From: Lentisphaeria bacterium | GTDB lineage: Bacteria > Verrucomicrobiota > Lentisphaeria > Victivallales > JAUVCU01 | Assembly: GCA_030590715.1 (NCBI GenBank) | Contig: JAUVCU010000093.1 | Location: 1 to 6,424 of the forward strand | Direction of reading: 5' to 3' | Length of the DNA: 6,424 nucleotides | In this document: piece after piece, positions 1-5,935 of the stretch | Layout: each line of letters starts with the position of its first letter | Position numbering within the stretch: the stretch's first letter is position 1 | Program-made: the position numbers and the translations under genes | The notes under the pieces: model-generated | What the model was told of the DNA's origin: nothing | The model's database searches: none | What the model saw: only the letters and a program-made list of their open reading frames with translations

Positions 1-91
1 TATGGGACGGGCTCTAAATATATTTCACGGGCAACATGCGTGCGATAAAGGCGAGGCCGAATACTCGAGAATCGCTCAGCTGGTGATAATG

Positions 92-115
92 AATAAAAGT
101 CCGCATGATGCGGAC
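92..115 (-). terminator. Rho-independent terminator downstream of the MBL-fold gene
   Basis: A perfect inverted repeat (GTCCGCAT, one central base, ATGCGGAC) spans 99-115. Read on the minus strand it folds into a GC-rich stem of about 7 bp with a 3-base loop, followed at once by TTTTATT. It lies about 95 bases past the stop codon of the minus-strand hydrolase gene, as expected for the end of that transcript. On the plus strand the stem is followed by AAAGTTTCTC, a much poorer U-tract, so the minus orientation is preferred. Confidence 0.65.
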
Positions 116-209
116 AAAGTTTCTCTTTATAGGACAAGCCAGAAATTAATAATTCAGATCAAGAATAAAGAAAGTGCTAAAAAATATATTTAAGCAAGCT
201 CTTCTGTCT

Positions 210-1040
210 TTATATTTTAATGACAGTTCCGACAGATAAAGATGTATACTCATTTTCGAAGGTCTGTTTTAATAAACACATTGCGTCAAAGCCGGTACAA
301 TGCCCCGGAGCTATTACTTTCAATTCCAACTCTTTTAACCGCTGAGCATTTGATTCAACCTGCGCCTGTGTTGCATGGCTTAAATGCATTCCGCCAATAA
401 GAGCATAGATCTTATTTTCCTGAGTGAGAGAACTGATATACGAAAGCGTGTTACTAAGACCGGAATGAGTACAGCCCAGTATCACAACCACTCCTTTGGC
501 TGTTTTAATGAACATTGCCTGATCGTCAGGTATTTTATTGATGGACGAAAAATCTTTATCAGTATAAAAGCGATCGGTTATCTCATCTTCAGCTAATCGT
601 GGTATTGACCCCGTCACGGTTACACCCGGTGTAATGCCGACCGGAGATGCTGTCCATATAATAGATTCAAACCTTTTAGTAAGCTCATTCATACAGCCAT
701 TCGGTATTCCGATATCCCTAACCAGCGTACCTCGTTTTGAGAAACATGGTTTAAGAGCTTCGGGGTGCATGTGAATCTTGATCTCTGAATTATTCTGAAG
801 CAGCCATTCGACACCACTGGTATGGTCGTAATGACAATGGCTAAGCACGAGAATGTCAATGGAGCAAGGGGTAATATCCAAAGCTTTCATGTTGTGCTCT
901 AAAGCCATCCCCTGTCCAGTGTCGAAGAGAATTCTTTTGCCATCTGCTTCGATCAGCAGGGACAGACCATGTTCTGCCATGAGTCCCTGCTTATAAACAG
1001 TATTCTCTGCCAGAACTGTTATTCGAATATTTGGTTCCAT
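210..1040 (-). CDS. MBL-fold metallo-hydrolase, COG1237-like
   Basis: This is a 276-residue metallo-beta-lactamase-fold hydrolase, cytoplasmic because no signal peptide or membrane segment is seen. The metal-binding signature HCHYDH lies at 68-73, with further ligand candidates H192 (in CTHSG), H219 (in GGMHLSH) and H247 (in APGHCTG). The N-terminal strand, the LLIEADGKRILFDTGQG stretch at 28-44 and the long insert between 93 and 170 fit the COG1237 group, whose best-known relatives are annotated as dihydropterin/beta-RFAP synthase-like. The actual substrate is unknown and the RFAP label should not be transferred. The ATG at 1040 has an AAGG Shine-Dalgarno about 8 bases upstream. The gene is separated from the rest of the cluster by 177 bases with its own candidate promoter and has a terminator downstream, so it may be a single-gene unit. 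A role in cluster or cofactor metabolism is inferred only from its neighbours. Confidence 0.9.
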   Translation of the reverse strand: MEPNIRITVLAENTVYKQGLMAEHGLSLLIEADGKRILFDTGQGMALEHNMKALDITPCSIDILVLSHCHYDHTSGVEWLLQNNSEIKIHMHPEALKPCFSKRGTLVRDIGIPNGCMNELTKRFESIIWTASPVGITPGVTVTGSIPRLAEDEITDRFYTDKDFSSINKIPDDQAMFIKTAKGVVVILGCTHSGLSNTLSYISSLTQENKIYALIGGMHLSHATQAQVESNAQRLKELELKVIAPGHCTGFDAMCLLKQTFENEYTSLSVGTVIKI

Positions 1041-1091
1041 TTTTGAGCGCCTTTTTTTTGTATGTTAAAAATGAGTATTATGATCAGCGCG

Positions 1092-1119
1092 GGTGAAGTC
1101 GCAGGTTTTGGACTTCACC
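1092..1119. repeat. 9-bp perfect inverted repeat in the probable MBL gene leader
   Basis: GGTGAAGTC (1092-1100) and GACTTCACC (1111-1119) are perfect inverted copies separated by 10 bases. The repeat lies 52 bases upstream of the hydrolase start. In RNA from the proposed promoter at 1171-1199 it would be a stable leader hairpin. Neither strand carries a U-tract directly after it, so it is not a classical terminator. A protein-binding site is the alternative. Confidence 0.5.
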
Positions 1120-1138
1120 TTTCAGCTCAAATACAACA

Positions 1139-1168
1139 TGTAAACGAATTCGAGACGTACCGTTTACA
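1139..1168. promoter_or_regulatory. 8-bp inverted repeat, candidate operator at the MBL gene start site
   Basis: TGTAAACG (1139-1146) and CGTTTACA (1161-1168) are perfect inverted copies with a 14-base spacer. The candidate minus-strand promoter has its -10 box at 1171-1176, which places transcription start near 1164. The repeat would therefore lie over +1, a common position for repressor binding. The regulator is unknown and not encoded in this window. A simple RNA hairpin is the alternative reading. Confidence 0.4.
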
Positions 1169-1170
1169 GT

Positions 1171-1199
1171 ATTTTAAAAGTGTTGGACTAAATCCTCAA
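1171..1199 (-). promoter_or_regulatory. Candidate sigma-70 promoter for the MBL-fold gene
   Basis: On the minus strand, TTGAGG (1194-1199, four of six matches to TTGACA) is followed after exactly 17 bases by TAAAAT (1171-1176, five of six matches to TATAAT). The predicted leader would be roughly 125 bases and contain two inverted repeats. The same DNA also forms the terminator-like hairpin listed at 1172-1202, so one of the two readings may be fortuitous. Confidence 0.4.
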
Positions 1200-1202
1200 C
1201 AC
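1172..1202 (-). terminator. Weak terminator-like hairpin after the second NifX-like gene
   Basis: GTGTTG and CAACAC (1197-1202 and 1180-1185 on the plus strand) form a short stem that begins 16 bases past the TAA of the gene at 1218. In the minus-strand transcript it is followed by TTTTAAAATA. An alternative register pairs GTGTT-GGA with TCC-AACAC and is about equally stable. The stem is AT-rich in part and the U-tract is only four bases, so termination is probably partial. Confidence 0.35.
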
Positions 1203-1217
1203 CTTGATATTAAGAGT

Positions 1218-1556
1218 CTAGTGACTGCAGGCGTTTTCACCAGTCACCAATGTTCCATTCAAGTATTCTTGAACAAGTTCCGCCGGGGTCAATTTCGCGC
1301 TCCCACCGGTCACAACATCAATACCAAATTCTTTGAACAAGTTCTGGGCTTTAATCCCCATTCCGCCGGCAATGATTACATTGACAGCATTATCGTTCAT
1401 CCATTTAGGAAGAACACCCGGTTCATGCGGCGGTGGAACCATCTCTACAACACAGCATTGTTCGTTTTGATCATTCACATCGAACATCTTAAATACGTCA
1501 CAATGTCCAAAGTGCATGCATAGTCGGCCTTCTACTGTCGGGATTGCTATTCTCAT
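1218..1556 (-). CDS. NifX/NifB-type metallocluster-binding protein (second copy)
   Basis: This 112-residue protein belongs to the dinitrogenase iron-molybdenum cofactor-binding family (PF02579, COG1433), whose members bind FeMo-co precursors or other metal clusters non-covalently. Evidence is the start MRIAIPTVEG, the HFGHC motif at 15-19, the PPPHEPGVLPKWM segment at 41-53 and the glycine-rich IIAGGMG at 61-67. The length is typical of a single-domain member. Potential ligands are C13, H15, H18, C19, C34, C35, H44, C110 and H112, more than in the other NifX-like protein here. The ATG at 1556 has a strong AGGAGA Shine-Dalgarno seven bases upstream. It follows the NifU-like gene after 73 bases and is probably the last gene of the operon. 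No nitrogenase genes are visible, so a role in nitrogen fixation is not supported. An Orp-like role is inferred. Confidence 0.9.
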   Translation of the reverse strand: MRIAIPTVEGRLCMHFGHCDVFKMFDVNDQNEQCCVVEMVPPPHEPGVLPKWMNDNAVNVIIAGGMGIKAQNLFKEFGIDVVTGGSAKLTPAELVQEYLNGTLVTGENACSH

Positions 1557-1629
1557 CTTTTCTTCTCCTGGTAATACTAATTTATTATTTCTATTTTATA
1601 TTGTGTTTCGGCAGAACAATTTATCGTTT

Positions 1630-2013
1630 TCAGGCGAATCGATTCTCCAAATATTTTTTATAAAAGAGTTGTTCAAGCGCCTGGTTAAACGATCTCACCG
1701 TGAGTATAGCCCAGTGATCGACAGGCATAGGCGAGTCCATCAATGGTTTCATAACAGCACTCGCCGATAGCTCACGGGCTTTATAGATATATTCACCGGC
1801 CATCATCTCGGCCACAACGGCACCACACGCTTTTATCTCATTACACCCTTGAACATAAAAACTGATATTTTCGATTTTATCATCAATGACGGTTAAATTA
1901 AACTCAATGGAGTCCCCGGAACTGCCCTTTACATAAGAAGCGATCATAGGGTTCTCCATCCTGCCGTAACGAGTTTCATCTTTTACATATGTACTAAAAT
2001 TAACACGACTCAT
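1630..2013 (-). CDS. NifU-like protein lacking two of three scaffold cysteines
   Basis: This 127-residue protein has the NifU/IscU N-terminal fold (PF01592), normally a scaffold on which Fe-S clusters are assembled. It shares YGRM-x-NP (16-22) and the GD motif (33-34) with the paralogue at 3352-3726. Of the three canonical ligand cysteines only C57 (QGC) remains. The first is serine in GSSGD (30-34) and the third is tryptophan in DHWAIL (99-104). The aspartate after the first position (D34) and H100 are kept, and an extra C63 in ACGA is shared with the paralogue. It may therefore be a partner, carrier or regulatory subunit rather than a scaffold. The ATG at 2013 has a strong AAGGTGG Shine-Dalgarno and follows the Mrp gene by 33 bases. 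Confidence 0.88.
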   Translation of the reverse strand: MSRVNFSTYVKDETRYGRMENPMIASYVKGSSGDSIEFNLTVIDDKIENISFYVQGCNEIKACGAVVAEMMAGEYIYKARELSASAVMKPLMDSPMPVDHWAILTVRSFNQALEQLFYKKYLENRFA

Positions 2014-2046
2014 AACACCACCTTTTTATATAATTGTATTCACGCC

Positions 2047-2904
2047 CTACCGAGCGACGATCTTTGCTACAACACTCTCAATAACCTTTGCACCCGCATT
2101 GTTATTGTGGTGATATATGTATGGTTTCCCTTTATCTGACGCTCTTACAACATCCGGGTCAATCGGAATCTTTCCAAGAAACGGCAACTTCATTTCGTCA
2201 CAAAGAGCTTTTCCGCCACCTTGATCAAAGATATGAACAACCTCATCGCAGTTGGGACACTTGAATCCACTCATGTTTTCAATAACCCCGAACACAGGGA
2301 GCTTCATCTGATTGCAGAATGTGATTGAACGTTTAACATCTGCGGTTGCGACCTGCTGCGGGGTAGTGATAACAATTGCCCCATCCACATCTTCAATAAG
2401 TTGAACGACAGAGAGAGGTTCATCACCTGTCCCGGGAGGCGAATCAATTATAAGGCAGTCAAGCTCACCCCAGTCTACATCTTCAAGAAACTGCTTGATA
2501 GCACCCATCTTTGCCGGTCCGCGCCAGATCACCGCATCTTCACTGTTTTCAAGGAAAAAAGCGACTGATATAACTTTCAGGTTACCACCTAAGGTCTCAA
2601 CCGGCTTGATACCACGACTCGTGTGCTCAATTGTCACATCATGCAGATTGAGCATTGTCGGGATACTCGGCCCATGGATATCGGTATCTAAAAGTCCGAC
2701 CTTCAAGCCTTCTAAAGCAAGACCCGTCGCCAGGTTTACGGATATTGTGCTTTTCCCGACCCCGCCTTTACCCGACATCACTAAATATTTTTTCTTGATC
2801 ATACCCATACGCTTCTTCAGCAGCGTTTCTGTTTCCACACCACAAGTACTGCGGTCCTGACCACATTCTCCATTCTCACAACAACTTTCACACTCGCTTG
2901 ACAT
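2047..2904 (-). CDS. Mrp/NBP35-family Fe-S cluster carrier ATPase
   Basis: This 285-residue cytoplasmic P-loop ATPase belongs to the Mrp/NBP35/ApbC family, whose members bind a bridging [4Fe-4S] cluster as dimers and deliver it to target proteins. The deviant Walker A GKGGVGKST lies at 45-53 with the signature lysine K46, the DTDIHGPSIP motif at 73-82, and Walker B IIDSPPGTGD at 152-161. The CPNC pair at 216-219 is the expected dimer-interface cluster site. The first 22 residues carry five cysteines (5, 8, 9, 14, 21), similar in idea to the N-terminal ferredoxin-like site of Nbp35, though the spacing differs from the yeast pattern. The ATG at 2904 has AGAGG nearby and lies 10 bases after the thioesterase stop, indicating co-transcription. 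The Desulfovibrio Orp locus also encodes an ATPase of this type. Confidence 0.95.
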   Translation of the reverse strand: MSSECESCCENGECGQDRSTCGVETETLLKKRMGMIKKKYLVMSGKGGVGKSTISVNLATGLALEGLKVGLLDTDIHGPSIPTMLNLHDVTIEHTSRGIKPVETLGGNLKVISVAFFLENSEDAVIWRGPAKMGAIKQFLEDVDWGELDCLIIDSPPGTGDEPLSVVQLIEDVDGAIVITTPQQVATADVKRSITFCNQMKLPVFGVIENMSGFKCPNCDEVVHIFDQGGGKALCDEMKLPFLGKIPIDPDVVRASDKGKPYIYHHNNNAGAKVIESVVAKIVAR

Positions 2905-2914
2905 CTTTACCTCT

Positions 2915-3343
2915 TTATATATTTGAATTTAAAATTGTTCTCATTTTTTCGGGAAGCACCTGTGGCCTGAAGGTATCTTTAGATACACAGGCAAACTCCA
3001 CAGTTCCTCTTATCATTACGTTTCCGTGTTCAGAATTACGGATCTCATGGCTCAGTAACACCCGAGCCGCTTTCAATGATACGACCTTTGTTGTAATAAC
3101 ACAGTGATCATCAAACCGCACCGGACGCAAAAACTCGGCGTTCACTTTAATTCGGGGAAAGCAGACATCGTCAAATTCGAGCCAGTGAATATTGAGTTCG
3201 CGAAACCACTCCAGTTCGGCAACCTCGAAGAGTCGGAAAACAACAGAATTATGTATAAGCCCCAAAGCGTCGGTTTGCTCAAGCGTAACTCTAAATGTGT
3301 ATTCGCCTCCCCGTACAACGGGGCTAGTTTGTTTTTCCTTCAT
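2915..3343 (-). CDS. Hotdog-fold acyl-CoA thioesterase, YbgC/4HBT type
   Basis: This 142-residue protein resembles the 4-hydroxybenzoyl-CoA thioesterase/YbgC family, which hydrolyses acyl-CoA thioesters. The signature lies near the N-terminus: Q23-T-D25-x-x-G28, then H31-N and an F-R-L-F-E40 helix, with D25 in the position of the catalytic aspartate. The later strands around 60-130 (FPRIKVNAEFLRPVRFDD and the VLLSHEIRNSE region) fit the rest of the hotdog fold, and the length is normal. The ATG at 3343 uses an AAAGGAT Shine-Dalgarno that overlaps the TAA of the upstream NifU-like gene, and the Mrp gene starts 10 bases after its stop. It is thus embedded in the Fe-S operon, although nothing in its sequence suggests metal binding. 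The substrate is unknown. Confidence 0.9.
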   Translation of the reverse strand: MKEKQTSPVVRGGEYTFRVTLEQTDALGLIHNSVVFRLFEVAELEWFRELNIHWLEFDDVCFPRIKVNAEFLRPVRFDDHCVITTKVVSLKAARVLLSHEIRNSEHGNVMIRGTVEFACVSKDTFRPQVLPEKMRTILNSNI

Positions 3344-3351
3344 TGTATCCT

Positions 3352-3726
3352 TTAATATTTCGGGGTAAGCATATAATTACCGATAGCCTGATAAAGAGTA
3401 AGCATCGCCAATATTGCGCAGTGATGGTGACCCTCGGGAATACCTTTCAAGTGACTGAGAATATCACCCGCAGACAACGTCAGCGATTCACTTACCGTTA
3501 CTCCTTCTATCCATTCCGCCACATAAGCGCCACACGCATGAGTTGCCTCACAGCCTGTCGCAAAAAAACGTGCTTCTTCGATAAAATCATCCTTAATGAT
3601 CAGGTACAATTCCTGAGTATCACCACAGCCTCCTTCCACAACTGATGCGACGCTGGGGTCGTTCATGCGCCCCATGCGACTTGTATCGTCGGCATAAAAT
3701 TTATAATCTCGTTTTTTAGGCTCCAT
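3352..3726 (-). CDS. NifU/IscU-like Fe-S cluster assembly scaffold (intact ligand set)
   Basis: This 124-residue NifU N-terminal-type scaffold (PF01592) should assemble transient Fe-S clusters from iron and sulfide for transfer to apoproteins. All three canonical ligands are present: C34 in GGCGDT, C59 in TGC and C103 in HHHCAIL, along with the aspartate D36 and the histidine before the third cysteine. C65 is an additional cysteine shared with the paralogue at 1630-2013. There is no C-terminal NifU/Nfu domain or ferredoxin domain, so it is a stand-alone scaffold. The ATG at 3726 overlaps the end of the ATPase-fusion gene by 11 bases, which implies translational coupling. No cysteine desulfurase gene is visible, so its sulfur source is outside the window or is not NifS/IscS-like. 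Confidence 0.93.
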   Translation of the reverse strand: MEPKKRDYKFYADDTSRMGRMNDPSVASVVEGGCGDTQELYLIIKDDFIEEARFFATGCEATHACGAYVAEWIEGVTVSESLTLSAGDILSHLKGIPEGHHHCAILAMLTLYQAIGNYMLTPKY

Positions 3727-5521
3727 AATACTTCTTCAGTTTTGACCAGATCTTTATTATGGCATCAGCGGCAGCGCTTTCTCCAAAGTCAATCACATTC
3801 TTTCCGGCCATCAATGAATCATTAACCGCCCGGTCGAATGGTATCTCTCCTATCACTTCTGAACCGACAGCACTACTGAGTTCATATATATTACGACACA
3901 TATCCGCATTGAGGTCTGATTTATTTATGACGATCAAAGCCTTTACGTTGAAATGATTAGTGAGCATAAGCGCTCGTTTCAGATCGTGAACACCAGATAC
4001 CGTCGGCTCTGTTACAACCACTGCCAGATCGGTTCCTGATAATGAAGCGATAACGGGGCATGCTGTTCCTGGAGGACCGTCGGTAAGTATTCCCGAGCGA
4101 CCATTTGCAGACGCTATCTTCGCCGCGTCATTTCTCACCTGGGTAACCAACTTGCCCGAATTATCTTCGGCAATCCCCAGTCTGGCATGAACCATATCTG
4201 CTTGCGAGGTGGTAGAATTGTACCATTTTCCGTTATAGTCAAGAGTTTCTGAAATAGCATTGACCGGACAAACATGCAGACACATACCGCAGCCTTCGCA
4301 TTTTAACGGAGATATTGTAAATATTCGTTCAGATGGATATATGGCATCGAAATGACAATGCTCTTCACACAGGCCGCATCCGATACATTTGTCAGGTTCA
4401 ATTGATGCCTTAGTTCCGCCTGCAAATTCAAATTCCTTATAAGGAACAGGGTTCAGCAAAAGATACATGTTTGCGGCATCAACATCACAGTCTGTGACAA
4501 CTACATTTTGTGCAAGGCTGCTGATAGATGACGAGAGGGTTGTTTTACCAGTTCCACCTTTTCCGCTGATCACCGTTATCTCTTTGTAAGCAGTTGCGGT
4601 TCCTTTTTCAAGTGGTTGGGCTGAACCGACTTCCAACACATAGTCATCTTCCAGCTCCACCGTCTCCTTACTGTCACTGTGTCTTTTTATCTCATCATAA
4701 ATCTTGATTATATTCTTATTAAATTCAGGATGTTCCTTAGCGATCATTCCGCCACCCGAATAGGTTTCCGCATACTTACGTTCAAACGGGATTCGACCCA
4801 AGATAGGTAAGCCTGTTTTAGCAGAGTAGTCGGCAATAATTTTGTCTTCACCGTTGGAACGGTTAATGATTATTCCGGTAGGGATTCCCATCTTGGAGCT
4901 GAGACCCGCAGCCAGCTTAAGGTCATTTAATCCAAATGGGGTCGGCTCTGTCACAAGAACAGCTATGTCTGCTCCTTCAAGAGCGGCAACGACAGGGCAG
5001 CTCGTGCCCGGGGCTGCATCAATAATCGTTATATCATCTGATGATATATTCTGCTTGACAGCTTTAACAACTTTAGGCGCCAGAGACTCGCCGATATTCA
5101 AAAGACCATAGGAAAATTTAAAACTATTATCGTCCTCGCCAAAACAAATCTTACCAATCGACTGTGGTTGGTCAACCAAAGCCTGCTGCGGGCAGACGTA
5201 ACTGCATACGCCACACGAATGGCACAGTTCCGGGAATAACAGTACTTTCTTCTTCACAACTGCAAGCGCATTGTAGTTACAAGCGGCCGCGCATTTCCCG
5301 CATCCAACGCACTTATCAGCATCAAGAACCGGTTTCGGTTCGTACACCTCAACCTCTTCCCTAATAGCTCTATTCAAAAACAGGTTATCATTTGGAGCTT
5401 CAACATCGCAATCCAGAAGAGCCACGCTGTCGTCCAATTCCTGATTAAGAACATATGCCATATTTACGGCGACTGTTGTCTTGCCCGTACCGCCTTTTCC
5501 ACTCGCTAATACAATATTCAT
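3716..5521 (-). CDS. Fusion of two MinD-like ATPases, each with a 2[4Fe-4S] ferredoxin insert
   Basis: This 601-residue cytoplasmic protein has two COG1149-type units that are usually encoded by two adjacent genes. Unit 1 (about 1-282): deviant Walker A GKGGTGKTT at 8-16, DCDVEAPN at 37-44, ferredoxin insert with cysteines 71/74/77/81 and 100/103/106/110, and Walker B IIDAAPGTSCP at 166-176. Unit 2 (about 313-601): Walker A at 320-328, DCDVDAAN at 344-351, cysteines 379/382/385/389 and 408/411/414/418, and DGPPGTACP at 481-489. An acidic linker at about 283-312 joins them. All 16 ferredoxin cysteines and both signature lysines (K9, K321) are present, so both halves look functional. Relatives in the Desulfovibrio Orp locus act with the orange protein and have been linked to septum positioning; whether that applies here is inference. 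The ATG at 5521 lies three bases after the NifX-like stop. Confidence 0.95.
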   Translation of the reverse strand: MNIVLASGKGGTGKTTVAVNMAYVLNQELDDSVALLDCDVEAPNDNLFLNRAIREEVEVYEPKPVLDADKCVGCGKCAAACNYNALAVVKKKVLLFPELCHSCGVCSYVCPQQALVDQPQSIGKICFGEDDNSFKFSYGLLNIGESLAPKVVKAVKQNISSDDITIIDAAPGTSCPVVAALEGADIAVLVTEPTPFGLNDLKLAAGLSSKMGIPTGIIINRSNGEDKIIADYSAKTGLPILGRIPFERKYAETYSGGGMIAKEHPEFNKNIIKIYDEIKRHSDSKETVELEDDYVLEVGSAQPLEKGTATAYKEITVISGKGGTGKTTLSSSISSLAQNVVVTDCDVDAANMYLLLNPVPYKEFEFAGGTKASIEPDKCIGCGLCEEHCHFDAIYPSERIFTISPLKCEGCGMCLHVCPVNAISETLDYNGKWYNSTTSQADMVHARLGIAEDNSGKLVTQVRNDAAKIASANGRSGILTDGPPGTACPVIASLSGTDLAVVVTEPTVSGVHDLKRALMLTNHFNVKALIVINKSDLNADMCRNIYELSSAVGSEVIGEIPFDRAVNDSLMAGKNVIDFGESAAADAIIKIWSKLKKYYGA

Positions 5522-5524
5522 AGC

Positions 5525-5887
5525 CTACATCCAGTGTCCTTTTACATCCGCTGACTCTGCGCGCTCAAGTTTTCCGGCAAGAAACTGATCCAGGTTCTCT
5601 CGAACCGTTCCCGGTACTCCAAGGTATACTTTTACATCCCCCTGGCTTAAAACCTTAAAGGCTTTTGGCCCGCAGTGTCCCGTTATCAAACAATCAGCTT
5701 CTAATTCAACAACATTCTGACCAGCCTGAATACCTGCACCCTGCGCTGCTGTTAAATTTTGATCGTTGCTATGTACAGAATACTCATTTGTCTCCGAATC
5801 GTAAAGCATAAAGTTTTTTGCCCTTCCAAAACGAGTATCTATTGGGGATTCCAGTGTCCCGCCACTTACCGATATTACTATTTTCAT
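5525..5887 (-). CDS. NifX/Orp-like metallocluster-binding protein (first copy)
   Basis: This 120-residue member of the PF02579/COG1433 family is the single-domain type that includes the Mo-Cu orange protein and Thermotoga TM1816-like proteins. Recognisable parts are MKIVISVSGG, the DTRFGRAKNF segment at 17-26, the AAQGAGIQAG helix at 47-56, LITGHCGPKAF at 67-77, GTVRE at 93-97 and the typical ending GHWM at 117-120. Candidate polar or metal contacts are C66, H71, C72 and H118. I chose the ATG at 5887 because GAGGAAG lies about five bases upstream. An in-frame TTG at 5899 would add four residues but sits on that Shine-Dalgarno. The gene is the first of the tightly spaced set and directly precedes the MinD-ferredoxin fusion, as expected for an Orp-type partnership. 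Its metal content cannot be read from sequence. Confidence 0.92.
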   Translation of the reverse strand: MKIVISVSGGTLESPIDTRFGRAKNFMLYDSETNEYSVHSNDQNLTAAQGAGIQAGQNVVELEADCLITGHCGPKAFKVLSQGDVKVYLGVPGTVRENLDQFLAGKLERAESADVKGHWM

Positions 5888-5917
5888 AATCTTCCTCAAT
5901 GGTCTATTTTTTTTATG

Positions 5918-5935
5918 TTAATCAATTATGATTAA
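5918..5935. promoter_or_regulatory. 7-4-7 inverted repeat upstream of the main operon
   Basis: TTAATCA (5918-5924) and TGATTAA (5929-5935) are perfect inverted copies with a four-base spacer, 31-48 bases upstream of the first operon start at 5887. An overlapping minus-strand sequence, TTGAT-TAAC-ATAAA (5912-5925), matches nine of ten defined positions of the FNR box TTGAT-N4-ATCAA, although the region is AT-rich and this may be chance. No convincing sigma-70 or sigma-54 (GG-N10-GC) promoter was found in the gap from 5888 to 6073. The operator call is inference from symmetry and position. Confidence 0.35.

Noticed and set aside
2..193. Plus-strand open frame of 63 codons, possibly the tail of a gene converging on the hydrolase
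   Set aside because: No family is recognisable, the 5' end is at the window edge so no ribosome binding site can be judged, and the strong hairpin terminator at 99-115 lies inside it. It is more likely non-coding; sequence to the left would settle this.
1062..1523. Plus-strand 153-codon frame
   Set aside because: It runs mostly antisense to the well-supported NifX-like gene at 1218-1556 and has no recognisable domain.
2495..2860. Plus-strand 121-codon frame opposite the Mrp gene
   Set aside because: It is antisense to conserved P-loop motifs and its translation has no domain-like features.
1218..5887. Nitrogenase cofactor (nif) cluster
   Set aside because: NifX- and NifU-like families are present, but no nifH/D/K, nifB, nifE or nifN sequences are, and the gene set fits Orp-type loci better.
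5888..5899. TTG start giving a four-residue longer NifX-like protein
   Set aside because: The TTG overlaps the GAGGAAG Shine-Dalgarno that serves the ATG at 5887, and family members begin with the MKI strand.
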